From assembly GCA_045589215.1 (NCBI GenBank), contig JAZNOQ010000126.1, positions 1 to 15,369 of the forward strand: 15,369 bases of DNA, written 5' to 3'. Numbering within the stretch: the first letter of the stretch is position 1; each line of letters begins with the position of its first letter. A program made the translations under genes and the position numbers. The stretch comes from JAZNOQ01 sp045589215 (GTDB lineage Bacteria > Bacillota > Clostridia > Oscillospirales > CAG-272). This document shows, piece after piece, positions 6,834 to 13,125 of the stretch. Below the pieces are notes generated by a model, which saw only the letters and a program-made list of their open reading frames with translations, ran no database searches and was not told the origin of the DNA.

Positions 6834-7555
6834 TGTTTATCCTTGCACTCGACTCCACCGCGGTATCGGCATCGGTCGCGCTTTGCGACGGCGAGGCTCT
6901 GCTCGGGGAGATCCTGATCGAAAACGGAAACACGCACAGTGAAAATCTTCTGCCGATGGTGGAGGATCTCTTAAAGAAATTCAGACTCACGGCGAAGGAC
7001 ATCGATCTCTTTGCCTGCACGGCAGGTCCGGGCTCGTTCACGGGCGTGCGGATCGGTGCCGCAACGGTCAAGGGGCTTGCCTTCGGAACGGACAAGCCCT
7101 GCATCGGCGTTTCGACGCTCGCCTCTCTTGCAAGAAATCTCGTCGGTATCGATGCGGGATACGAAAACGGGATCATTGTGTCGCCCGTTATGAACGCACG
7201 GCGCTCACAGGTCTACAACGCGCTCTTTCGTCTGAAGAACGGTGCCGTCGAGCGGCTCACGCCCGACCGCGCGCTCGCAATCTCCGAGCTTGAAGCTGAT
7301 CTCGCCAAATATGACACGCCCGTTTATTTGTGCGGCGACGGCTACGCGATCACAAAGGAGGGCTTTGGCTCGCTCTCCGTCAAGGAAACGCCGATCCGCC
7401 TCCGTATGCAAAGCGCGTATTCGACCGCCGTTGAGGCACTTCGCCTTTACGAAAGCGGTATCCGCACCTCCGACCGCGAGATCGCTCCCGTCTATCTCCG
7501 TCCCTGTCAGGCAGAGAGAGAACGGATGGAAAAGGAAGCCGCGGGAAGAGCCTGA
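6833..7555 (+). CDS. tsaB: TsaB, tRNA t6A37 biosynthesis dimerisation protein
   Basis: TsaB is a catalytically inactive ASKH-fold paralogue that bridges TsaD and TsaE in the bacterial t6A complex. The 240-residue protein starts with FILALDSTAVSASVAL and has HSENLLPMVE near 39-48, followed by ACTAGPGSFTGVRIGAATVKG, the most recognisable TsaB/TsaD-like segment. The C-terminus ends in a charged RERMEKEAAGRA tail. The one-base overlap with tsaE implies coupled translation. In many Firmicutes rimI and tsaD come next; here the next gene is rpiB. Confidence 0.96.
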   Translation: MFILALDSTAVSASVALCDGEALLGEILIENGNTHSENLLPMVEDLLKKFRLTAKDIDLFACTAGPGSFTGVRIGAATVKGLAFGTDKPCIGVSTLASLARNLVGIDAGYENGIIVSPVMNARRSQVYNALFRLKNGAVERLTPDRALAISELEADLAKYDTPVYLCGDGYAITKEGFGSLSVKETPIRLRMQSAYSTAVEALRLYESGIRTSDREIAPVYLRPCQAERERMEKEAAGRA

Positions 7556-7612
7556 AAGAAAAAATTCAACGCTCAAAATACATTTAATAATATGAAGGGA
7601 ATGAATACAAAC

Positions 7613-8074
7613 ATGAAAATCGTTATCGGTTGCGATCACGCAGGATATGAACTGAAAGGCCCTGTTATGGAGCATCTCAAGGAAAAGGGCTACGAGCTGA
7701 CCGACGTAGGAACGCACTCCACGGACAGCTGTAATTACCCCGACTACGCGTATGCTGTTTGCGAGGCGATCAAAAAGGGAGACGCCGATCTCGGCATCCT
7801 GATCTGCGGAACGGGCGTCGGAATGTCGATCGCGGCGAACAAATACGAGGGCATTCGCGCGGCTTGCGTTTCGGACACCTTCTCGGCACGTCTGACCCGC
7901 CAGCACAACGACACGAACGTTTTGTGCTTCGGTGCGCGCGTCGTCGGTCTCGGCATTGCGTGCGATCTTTGCGACAATTTCCTTGAAGCCGAGTACGAGG
8001 GCGGCAAGCATCAGAAGCGCGTCGATATGATCATGGCGATCGAACAGGGCACCTTCCGTCCCTCGAACTCCTGA
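7613..8074 (+). CDS. rpiB: Ribose-5-phosphate isomerase B
   Basis: RpiB interconverts ribose 5-phosphate and ribulose 5-phosphate in the non-oxidative pentose phosphate pathway. From the ATG at 7613 the protein is 153 residues, the usual length, and begins MKIVIGCDHAGYELK with D8-H9. The catalytic segment GILICGTGVGMSIAANK has C65, G66 and T67, and HNDTNVLCFGAR has H98, N99 and D100. In-frame ATGs at 7592 and 7601 would add 7 or 4 residues; AAGGGA at 7595-7600 suits none of the three perfectly, and family numbering favours 7613. LacA/LacB galactose-6-phosphate isomerases are related, but the single full-length gene and its neighbours favour rpiB. It lies 57 bases after tsaB and pairs functionally with rpe downstream. 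Confidence 0.94.
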   Translation: MKIVIGCDHAGYELKGPVMEHLKEKGYELTDVGTHSTDSCNYPDYAYAVCEAIKKGDADLGILICGTGVGMSIAANKYEGIRAACVSDTFSARLTRQHNDTNVLCFGARVVGLGIACDLCDNFLEAEYEGGKHQKRVDMIMAIEQGTFRPSNS

Positions 8075-8076
8075 TT

Positions 8077-8937
8077 ATGGCGAAGGCTCCTATGACACGG
8101 GCGGAATTCGACGAGGAAGCGGGAAAGCCTCTTCCCCGTCGGATCGCGGCGGTGCTAAAGGCGGTCGCGGGCAAGCCCGACCCGAAATATTTCACCTCTG
8201 CCGTAATCGTTGCGGCAGGCTCGTCCACCCGTATGGGCGGCGGCTCGAAGCAATTTGCCGAGCTTTGCGGAATTCCCGTGATCGTTCATACGCTCCGCGC
8301 ATTCGAAAGCACTCCCTGCATTCACGAGATCGTGGTGGTGGCAAGAAAATCCGAGATCGATCTTTACAGAGAGCTGATCGAGGCGTACAGCCTTACGAAA
8401 ATAACTGCAATCATCGCAGGCGGAAAGACCCGTCAGGAGTCAGTTCGTCTTGGGCTTGACGCGGTAGATCCGAAATCGGCGTATATCGCGATCTCGGACG
8501 GCGCGCGATGCCTCCTCACCGAGGAGATGATCACGCGCGTCTGCCGCAACGCCTATCTCCACGGCGCGGCAACCGCCGCTACCCGTGCAACCGATACGGT
8601 GAAGCTCGAAAGCCGTCAGGCGTTCATCGAGTCGACGACCGACCGCCGCCGTACCTGGCAGGCACAAACGCCGCAGGTCTTTCAGACCAATCTTTACCGC
8701 GCCGCGGCTTATACGGCTCTCGAAAGCAAATTCGAGGGGACTGACGATAACTCGCTCGTCGAGGAGATCGACTACCCCGTGAAGTTGGTCGATTGCGGCA
8801 GAGAGAACATCAAGATCACGACCCCCGTCGATCTTTATATCGCGGAGGCGATTCTGCGTTACCGCAAGGATACGGTCTACGAGAGCCCCGAGCCGACAGA
8901 GGCTGACAAGGCTACCGACCGAGAGGAGAAGGAATGA
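8077..8937 (+). CDS. ispD: IspD, 2-C-methyl-D-erythritol 4-phosphate cytidylyltransferase
   Basis: IspD activates MEP with CTP to CDP-ME in the isoprenoid MEP pathway. The catalytic domain starts at about residue 40 with the nucleotide-binding loop VIVAAGSSTRMGGGSKQF, then IPVIVHTLRAFE, the R-Q-E-S-V segment (RQESVRLGLDAV), SDGAR (family H/SDxxR), the ATRATDTVK region, TWQAQTPQVFQ and the C-terminal ITTPVDLYIAEAIL. At 286 residues it is about 50 longer than typical. It has roughly 40 N-terminal residues (MTRAEFDEEAGKPLPRR...) and about 25 acidic C-terminal residues outside the core. The position usually reading HDAARP reads SDGARC. It begins two bases after rpiB with no clear ribosome site, so its translation probably depends on rpiB. 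Its stop overlaps ispF. Confidence 0.93.
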   Translation: MAKAPMTRAEFDEEAGKPLPRRIAAVLKAVAGKPDPKYFTSAVIVAAGSSTRMGGGSKQFAELCGIPVIVHTLRAFESTPCIHEIVVVARKSEIDLYRELIEAYSLTKITAIIAGGKTRQESVRLGLDAVDPKSAYIAISDGARCLLTEEMITRVCRNAYLHGAATAATRATDTVKLESRQAFIESTTDRRRTWQAQTPQVFQTNLYRAAAYTALESKFEGTDDNSLVEEIDYPVKLVDCGRENIKITTPVDLYIAEAILRYRKDTVYESPEPTEADKATDREEKE

Positions 8938-9404
8938 TGCGCATCGGACAAGGCTACGACGTACACCGTCTCGTCGAGGGACGAAAGCTCATTCTCGGCG
9001 GGGTGGACATTCCCCACTCGACGGGACTTCTCGGGCATTCGGACGCAGACGTGCTTACGCACGCGATCGCGGACGCACTGCTCGGCGCGGCGGCTCTCGG
9101 GGACATCGGAAAGCATTTCCCCGACAGCGATCCCGCGTACAAGGGGATCTCAAGCCTCTTGTTGCTTTCACACGTCGGCGCGCTTCTTCGTAAAAACGGC
9201 TTCCGTATCGTCAATATCGACTCGACCGTGCTTGCCGAGGCACCGAAGCTCGCGCCGCATATTTCTTCGATGCGCGAAAACATCGCAGTGGCTCTTCAGA
9301 TCGAACTTTCTTCGGTCAGCGTCAAGGCAACGACCGAGGAGGGACTCGGCTTCACGGGTGAAAAGCTCGGCATCGCGGCTCAGGCGATCGCACTGATCGA
9401 ATAA
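8934..9404 (+). CDS. ispF: IspF, 2-C-methyl-D-erythritol 2,4-cyclodiphosphate synthase
   Basis: IspF cyclises CDP-ME 2-phosphate to MEcPP with release of CMP, later in the MEP pathway than IspD. The metal ligands D9, H11 (GYDVHRL) and H43 (SDADVLTHAI) are present, with DIGKHFPDSDP and the C-terminal ATTEEGLGFTGEKLGIAAQA. Length (156) is normal for the trimeric family. The ATG at 8934 overlaps the ispD stop (ATGA), and AGAGGAGAAGGA precedes it. The second ATG at 8937 would give the D8/H10/H42 numbering of E. coli. IspD and IspF are commonly adjacent or fused; here they are separate but coupled. IspE is not in the window. Confidence 0.97.
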   Translation: MMRIGQGYDVHRLVEGRKLILGGVDIPHSTGLLGHSDADVLTHAIADALLGAAALGDIGKHFPDSDPAYKGISSLLLLSHVGALLRKNGFRIVNIDSTVLAEAPKLAPHISSMRENIAVALQIELSSVSVKATTEEGLGFTGEKLGIAAQAIALIE

Positions 9405-9667
9405 CGCCGCAAAAGCGCAAAGACAGAGCGTTGCACCTCTGTCAAGCGGCGGAGGACGCTCGTTCCTCCGCCATACAGCAGTGGCGCTGCGGCTCTCCGT
9501 CAGACGTCCGTGCTTTTCCCTTTCCCTCCGCACGCGTATCACTGCTTATTTTCTCGGCAGTGCCGACAATACAGAATATGTCGTTTTTTCGTGCTTCGAC
9601 ACGAATTCCTTGAAAATACTGCGATCTCACCGATCATAAAATTCTTCACAGAAAGGCTTTTTACCGT
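9405..9667 (+). other. Structured intergenic region between ispF and rpe (tandem hairpins)
   Basis: This 263-base gap has no supported gene. It starts with two hairpins. GACAGAG/CTCTGTC (9422-9428 with 9437-9443, 8-base loop) can be extended by flanking CCGC/GCGG. GGCGGAGGA/TCCTCCGCC (9448-9456 with 9464-9472, 7-base loop) is a 9-bp perfect stem. A third is CACTGC/GCAGTG at 9540-9562. None is followed by a U-run, so they are not clear intrinsic terminators. They could stabilise the ispF 3' end, pause polymerase or be a Rho-dependent end. No good promoter for rpe was found here. Confidence 0.5.
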
Positions 9668-10339
9668 ATGATATACGTTTCCCCCTCCCTGCTCGCCGCT
9701 GATTTCTCGAGGCTCGGCGAGGAGGTGCGTCGCATCGCGGACGCGGGTGCGGACTACCTGCACCTCGACGTGATGGACGGCTCGTTTGTTCCGAACATCT
9801 CCTTCGGCGCACCCGTGATCAAGGCGCTTCGCTCTGAAACGCCCCTGATCTTTGACGTACATCTGATGATACAGGATCCCCTCCGCTATATCGACGTTTT
9901 CGCAAAGGCGGGGGCGGATATCATCACCTTCCACCTCGAAAGCTGTGACGATCCCTCGGCGGTGATACAGGCGATCCGCGAGAAGGACATCCGCGTGGGC
10001 ATGGCGATCTCGCCCGACACCGATCTCGACGCGGCAAAGCCCTATCTCAAGGAGATCGATATGCTCCTCGTGATGACGGTCTACCCCGGATTCGGCGGTC
10101 AGCAGCTCATTCCCCGCACCCTCGCGAAGGTCCGCGCGGCAAAGGAATACGCCCTCGAAAACGGTCTTTCTTATAACATTGAGGTGGACGGCGGCATCTA
10201 CGAAAGCAACGTTCATCACGTCACCGAAGCGGGAGCGAATGTCATCGTAGCAGGCTCTGCGATCTTCGGTTCAAAGACTCCGAAGAAGGTGATCCTCTCG
10301 ATGAAAAGCATCGCGGACGGGCATCCCTTCGTGCCGTAA
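9668..10339 (+). CDS. rpe: Ribulose-phosphate 3-epimerase
   Basis: Rpe interconverts ribulose 5-phosphate and xylulose 5-phosphate in the pentose phosphate pathway. The 223-residue TIM barrel has SPSLLAADF at 5-13, LHLDVMDGSFVPN (H32, D34, M36), DVHLMI near 65-70, VYPGFGGQ, and VDGGI with the second catalytic Asp near 177, followed by AGSAIFG for phosphate binding. All hallmark residues are present and length is normal. AGAAAGG lies about 12 bases before the ATG, a rather long spacing. It supplies the companion activity to rpiB two kilobases upstream, but the structured 263-base gap leaves open whether it shares that transcript. Confidence 0.97.
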   Translation: MIYVSPSLLAADFSRLGEEVRRIADAGADYLHLDVMDGSFVPNISFGAPVIKALRSETPLIFDVHLMIQDPLRYIDVFAKAGADIITFHLESCDDPSAVIQAIREKDIRVGMAISPDTDLDAAKPYLKEIDMLLVMTVYPGFGGQQLIPRTLAKVRAAKEYALENGLSYNIEVDGGIYESNVHHVTEAGANVIVAGSAIFGSKTPKKVILSMKSIADGHPFVP

Positions 10340-10364
10340 GTGCGGCATTTTCCACCGCTGAAGC

Positions 10365-10391
10365 AAAAATTCTCGAAATTTGAGGATTTTT
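10365..10391 (+). terminator. Weak AU-rich intrinsic terminator candidate after rpe
   Basis: AAAAATTCTC (10365-10374) pairs with GAGGATTTTT (10382-10391) over 10 bp including one G-U, with a 7-base loop, and ends in five T. It is AU-rich and so weak, but it is 25 bases past the rpe stop. Confidence 0.4.
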
Positions 10392-10425
10392 CTCCAAATG
10401 CGATAGAAAACGTCAACAAAAAAAC

Positions 10426-10446
10426 AAAAAAGCCTATTGCTTTTTT
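10426..10446 (+). terminator. AAAAAAGC/GCTTTTTT hairpin overlapping the next promoter
   Basis: A perfect 8-bp inverted repeat (AAAAAAGC, loop CTATT, GCTTTTTT) has the A-tract/T-tract form of a bidirectional terminator, but only two G-C pairs. Its right arm contains the -35 box of the promoter at 10437, so one element may both end rpe transcription and start the next unit. Confidence 0.4.
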
Positions 10447-10465
10447 CAGGAAACTATGGTAAAAT
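10437..10465 (+). promoter_or_regulatory. Sigma-A promoter for the SipW/TasA-like cassette
   Basis: TTGCTT (10437-10442), a 17-base spacer and TAAAAT (10460-10465), with TGG before the -10 box (extended -10). The start would be near 10472, giving a leader of about 90 bases before the first gene at 10561. Confidence 0.75.
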
Positions 10466-10472
10466 GTACTGT

Positions 10473-10496
10473 GTATCCCGTATCATACGGCGATAC
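10473..10496 (+). promoter_or_regulatory. Inverted repeat at the transcription start of the cassette, candidate operator
   Basis: A 13-bp perfect odd-centred palindrome (CCGTAT-C-ATACGG, 10478-10490) is flanked by GTATC (10473-10477) and GATAC (10492-10496), with one unpaired C between. It begins about at +1 of the predicted transcript. This position suits a repressor operator. As RNA it could fold into an 8-bp hairpin with a 7-base loop, but the T-run (10505-10510) is too distant for a good terminator. Confidence 0.45.
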
Positions 10497-10560
10497 AAGC
10501 CACGTTTTTTCGCATCTCCGATCATCTTTCTTTGATCTTCTGTAAAAAGAAAGGATACAT

Positions 10561-11079
10561 ATGAAGAAAATCAATTGGATCTCCGTCCTTATGATCGCGC
10601 TCTGCGTGCTCATACTCGTAGGCACCGGAATAACGGCGTATTCACTTCTGAATCCGACCAAGGGCACCACGATGATCCGCCTCGACCTCACAGAAGGTGC
10701 GGGCGGAAAGATCGTCACCTTTTCCGATCTCGCGATGATCCCCGGTGAAAGCAGTAAATACTGTCTCCTGCTTTCAAGCGAGGTGGAGGACGAATTTGAG
10801 ATCACCCTCCACTTTTCCGAAATCGACGACAAGCTTCTCAAGGAATTTGCCTACGTAAGAATTGAAAACGGCGACGAGCTTCTTTGCGACAAGCGGCTGT
10901 CCGAGGTCCTTCTCGGTGAGCCCCTTACCTGCACACGAAAGCTGTCGAACAAAACCGAGGCAGACATCCGAATTACATATTATCTCCCCGAGGACGTTGG
11001 AAACGAAGCACAGGGGACTGCTGCCGAGTTTGAGCTTATGATCACCGCAAGCAACGACGAGGTAAGCGTTTATGACTAA
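10561..11079 (+). CDS. Small membrane-anchored/secreted protein in tapA position of a SipW cassette
   Basis: A 172-residue protein with a basic N-terminus (MKKINW), one hydrophobic segment at about 7-27, and a soluble extracytoplasmic part rich in beta-strand-like stretches. The pattern MIPGESSKYCLLLSSEVEDEFEITLHF resembles the IAPGTYFKADLKISNPGEVAFTYDVDI stretch of the TasA-like protein encoded at 12207, suggesting a related beta-sandwich domain (my alignment by eye). The hydrophobic segment ends TAYSLLN rather than in the classic AYFTD motif, so whether SipW cleaves it is uncertain. GAAAGGA lies six bases before the ATG. It overlaps the signal peptidase gene by eight bases. By position it corresponds to tapA of the Bacillus tapA-sipW-tasA operon, but I do not claim homology to TapA. 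Confidence 0.8.
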   Translation: MKKINWISVLMIALCVLILVGTGITAYSLLNPTKGTTMIRLDLTEGAGGKIVTFSDLAMIPGESSKYCLLLSSEVEDEFEITLHFSEIDDKLLKEFAYVRIENGDELLCDKRLSEVLLGEPLTCTRKLSNKTEADIRITYYLPEDVGNEAQGTAAEFELMITASNDEVSVYD

Positions 11080-11863
11080 AAAAGCATCGGGACAAGTTCT
11101 GAAAATCTTAGGTAACATCCTTCTTTTTCTCTTTCTCCTGCTTTGCATTTTCGCAGTGATCCTGACCGTTTCCTCCAAAAAGGACGTCGACGGTGCCTCC
11201 GAAATTTTCGGTCATCAGGTCCGCATCGTTACATCGGATTCCATGGCATCCTGTGAATACACCGACGTTTCAAAGTACAAGATCAAAAGCATTCCCGTCC
11301 GTTCTGTGGTCCTGATCGAGCTTGTTCCCGATGATGAGGATGCGGCGGCGGAATGGTATTCAGCGCTTAAGGTCGGAGACGTTCTGACCTTCCGCTACGT
11401 CTATAATTCGTCGGTCACCATCACGCATCGGATCACGTCCATCCTCGAAAAGCCCGACGGCTCTTACGAGATCGCGCTTGCGGGGGACAACGTGAATTCC
11501 TCGTCGGGCGTGCTTTATCAGACGATCGATACGTCTGACAAGAGCAGTCCGAACTACGTGATCGGCAAGGTCACTGCCCAATCGTATCCGCTCGGCGTTT
11601 TCCTGAGCTTTCTCAAAACGCCCATCGGCATCGCGCTCCTTATCGTTCTTCCCTGCGCCTTGATCGTTCTCCTTGAAGTCATCAGGATCATACGCATCCT
11701 CGGTGCCGAAAGGCGAAGAAAAGACGGAGAGGACGCAGTAACGGCGGCAGAAGGCCCCGAAGAGGTCTCACAGCCGCAAGATGACGGTCAGCCGTCTTCC
11801 GAGAAAAACGAGGAAGACTCCACCAATATTCCAAATAACAATACAGAGAGTACATCAAAATGA
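11072..11863 (+). CDS. sipW: SipW-type (ER-type) signal peptidase I
   Basis: A membrane-bound type I signal peptidase of the SipW/ER subclass. The N-terminal membrane segment is at about 13-33. The nucleophile is in VTSDSM (S57, followed by M58), the GDV box is at 102-104, and the general-base position holds His in ITHRI (H119), where ordinary bacterial enzymes have Lys; this Ser/His pairing defines the archaeal/ER/SipW class. GDN at 138-140 is the last conserved box. A second membrane segment lies at about 185-208, followed by a roughly 50-residue acidic, Ser/Asn/Gln-rich tail that looks disordered. Such enzymes process TasA/camelysin-type proteins with special signal peptides, and a candidate substrate lies two genes downstream. 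It overlaps the preceding gene by 8 bases and the next by ATGA. Confidence 0.92.
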   Translation: MTKKASGQVLKILGNILLFLFLLLCIFAVILTVSSKKDVDGASEIFGHQVRIVTSDSMASCEYTDVSKYKIKSIPVRSVVLIELVPDDEDAAAEWYSALKVGDVLTFRYVYNSSVTITHRITSILEKPDGSYEIALAGDNVNSSSGVLYQTIDTSDKSSPNYVIGKVTAQSYPLGVFLSFLKTPIGIALLIVLPCALIVLLEVIRIIRILGAERRRKDGEDAVTAAEGPEEVSQPQDDGQPSSEKNEEDSTNIPNNNTESTSK

Positions 11864-12150
11864 AAATTGCAATCATCATTTTTATCGTCGTGGCGATCCT
11901 TACCGCCCTGTCCACCTTGGTTTACGTAATTGTAGACATCGTCAAGGAATACCGTCAGAAGCGCGCCATCGAAAAGGCAAATGCGACGGCAGAAGAGGCA
12001 CTTGAAGCCGCAAACGAGGCGGTCGAAGCCGTAAGCGAAGCCCTTGCCGCAAGCGAGGCGGCAAAGTCTCCCGCAGAGGCAGATGAAGCTCCCGCAGAAG
12101 AGCCCGAAGCACCCGAGCAGTCCGCGGATGCCTCCACCGAGCAAGCTTGA
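11860..12150 (+). CDS. Small single-pass membrane protein with Ala/Glu-rich helical tail
   Basis: A 96-residue protein I do not recognise. Residues 3-26 form one membrane segment (AIIIFIVVAILTALSTLVYV), followed by a basic stretch (KEYRQKR), which suggests the tail lies in the cytoplasm. The tail, about 37-66, is Ala/Glu-rich with heptad-like spacing (EEALEAANEAVEAVSEAL) and probably a coiled coil. The last 30 residues are an Ala/Pro/Glu-rich low-complexity tail. The start overlaps the sipW stop (ATGA), which argues that it is translated and coupled to sipW. It lies between the peptidase and its presumed substrate, so a role in secretion, assembly or anchoring is plausible but unproven. Confidence 0.75.
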   Translation: MKIAIIIFIVVAILTALSTLVYVIVDIVKEYRQKRAIEKANATAEEALEAANEAVEAVSEALAASEAAKSPAEADEAPAEEPEAPEQSADASTEQA

Positions 12151-12153
12151 TCT

Positions 12154-12173
12154 ACCGTTTTTTCACGGTTTTT
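12154..12173 (+). terminator. Weak intrinsic terminator/attenuator between the small membrane protein and the TasA-like gene
   Basis: ACCGT (12154-12158) pairs with ACGGT (12165-12169) around a U-rich 6-base loop, followed by four more T. With a 5-bp stem it would be leaky and could set the ratio of upstream genes to the fibre gene, or act as a 3' stabiliser. Confidence 0.35.
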
Positions 12174-12206
12174 CAATACAAAACATCCTGAAAGGAATAT
12201 TCACCC

Positions 12207-12908
12207 ATGAGCAACAGAAAAAGAGCCATTCTCATCGCCTGTTCCGTCGTTCTCCTTTGCGTCGCCCTCATCTCGGGCATGACGTATTCCCTGTTCACCG
12301 AATCCTTTACCGTCAAGAACCACTTGAAGGCAGGCGACCTTAATATTATGCTGACCAGAACCAATCTGGAATACAGGGTCCTCAACGACAGCGGCTATCT
12401 TGAGGTCACCAAGAACGACACTGTTGTTGAGCTTTCGGACACCCGCGTTAACCTCGACGGCTCTGTCAATACTCCCAACGTGTTCGGCATCAGCTCGGCG
12501 AATATGCGGATCGCCCCCGGCACCTACTTCAAAGCCGACCTCAAGATCTCGAACCCCGGAGAGGTCGCGTTCACGTATGACGTCGACATTGTGCTTTCCG
12601 AGGAGGCGACTTATCTCGCAAAGCAGCTTCGCGTAACGATCTATGATGGAAACAACAATGAGATCGCAAAAAAGTGGCTGAACGAATACACTGCTGAAGA
12701 CGGCTTCCTCATTGTGAAAGGCTCTGAGATGTCAACGAAGTCTCCGGATGAAAGCTTCTCCGTCCTCATCGAATTCGTTGATGACGATGCTAAGGGTGCC
12801 CCCACCAATATGCAGGATAACGACCTCGCTCAGGGCGGTGTCGCAAAGTTCGACCTCGTCGTCTCCGCTGTCCAGAAGACTACTCCCGGCAACTCGACGA
12901 ATCCTTAA
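12207..12908 (+). CDS. TasA/camelysin-like protein with SipW-type signal peptide
   Basis: A 233-residue secreted protein. The N-terminus has the SipW-cognate signal form: basic NRKR, a hydrophobic core ending in LISGMTYSLFTESF, then VKNHLKAGDLNI, matching the family pattern in which cleavage lies near an aromatic F-T/N-D/E motif and a GxL(D/N)(I/L) strand follows. The body is beta-rich, with MRIAPGTYFKADLKISNPGEV and a later FSVLIEFVDD, as in TasA/CalY-type jelly-roll proteins that form biofilm fibres or camelysin. A 13-residue low-complexity end (KTTPGNSTNP) closes it. GAAAGGA sits 9 bases before the ATG. It is the likely substrate of the SipW-type peptidase in the same cassette and is followed by a strong terminator. 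Fibre formation itself is inference. Confidence 0.87.
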   Translation: MSNRKRAILIACSVVLLCVALISGMTYSLFTESFTVKNHLKAGDLNIMLTRTNLEYRVLNDSGYLEVTKNDTVVELSDTRVNLDGSVNTPNVFGISSANMRIAPGTYFKADLKISNPGEVAFTYDVDIVLSEEATYLAKQLRVTIYDGNNNEIAKKWLNEYTAEDGFLIVKGSEMSTKSPDESFSVLIEFVDDDAKGAPTNMQDNDLAQGGVAKFDLVVSAVQKTTPGNSTNP

Positions 12909-12955
12909 GTAAAAAGCATACTGCTTGCTCTTATCTCGCGCAGGCAGTGAAAGAT

Positions 12956-12992
12956 GGGGCTCGTCTCACCTAAGTGAGACAGCCCCTTTTTT
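12956..12992 (+). terminator. Strong rho-independent terminator of the SipW/TasA-like cassette
   Basis: GGGGCT (12956-12961) pairs with AGCCCC (12981-12986), and GTCTCAC (12963-12969) with GTGAGAC (12974-12980). There is one bulged C, a CTAA loop, and six T immediately after. It lies 48 bases past the stop codon and isolates the cassette from the tyrosine operon. Confidence 0.96.
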
Positions 12993-13038
12993 GTATTTGA
13001 AAAGTTTGTGTTTGATTCGATTTTTTAAAAGAAAAGGC

Positions 13039-13067
13039 TTGACAAATCGATTTCTTTGTGCTACACT
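13039..13067 (+). promoter_or_regulatory. Sigma-A promoter of the aroF-tyrA operon
   Basis: TTGACA (13039-13044) and TACACT (13062-13067) with a 17-base spacer and TGC directly before the -10 box (extended -10). The transcript would start near 13074, leaving a leader of about 305 bases before the DAHP synthase start. Confidence 0.88.
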
Positions 13068-13125
13068 ATAGGAAATTCTTGATCTCAAGGATCGATTTTT
13101 TATCATTTTTAAAAGGAAAACGCTT

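Noticed and set aside
9605..9650. A promoter for rpe (TTGAAA with a TAAAAT or CATAAA box).
   Set aside because: Spacers are 19-21 bases with poor boxes; not credible beside the five good promoters in the window.
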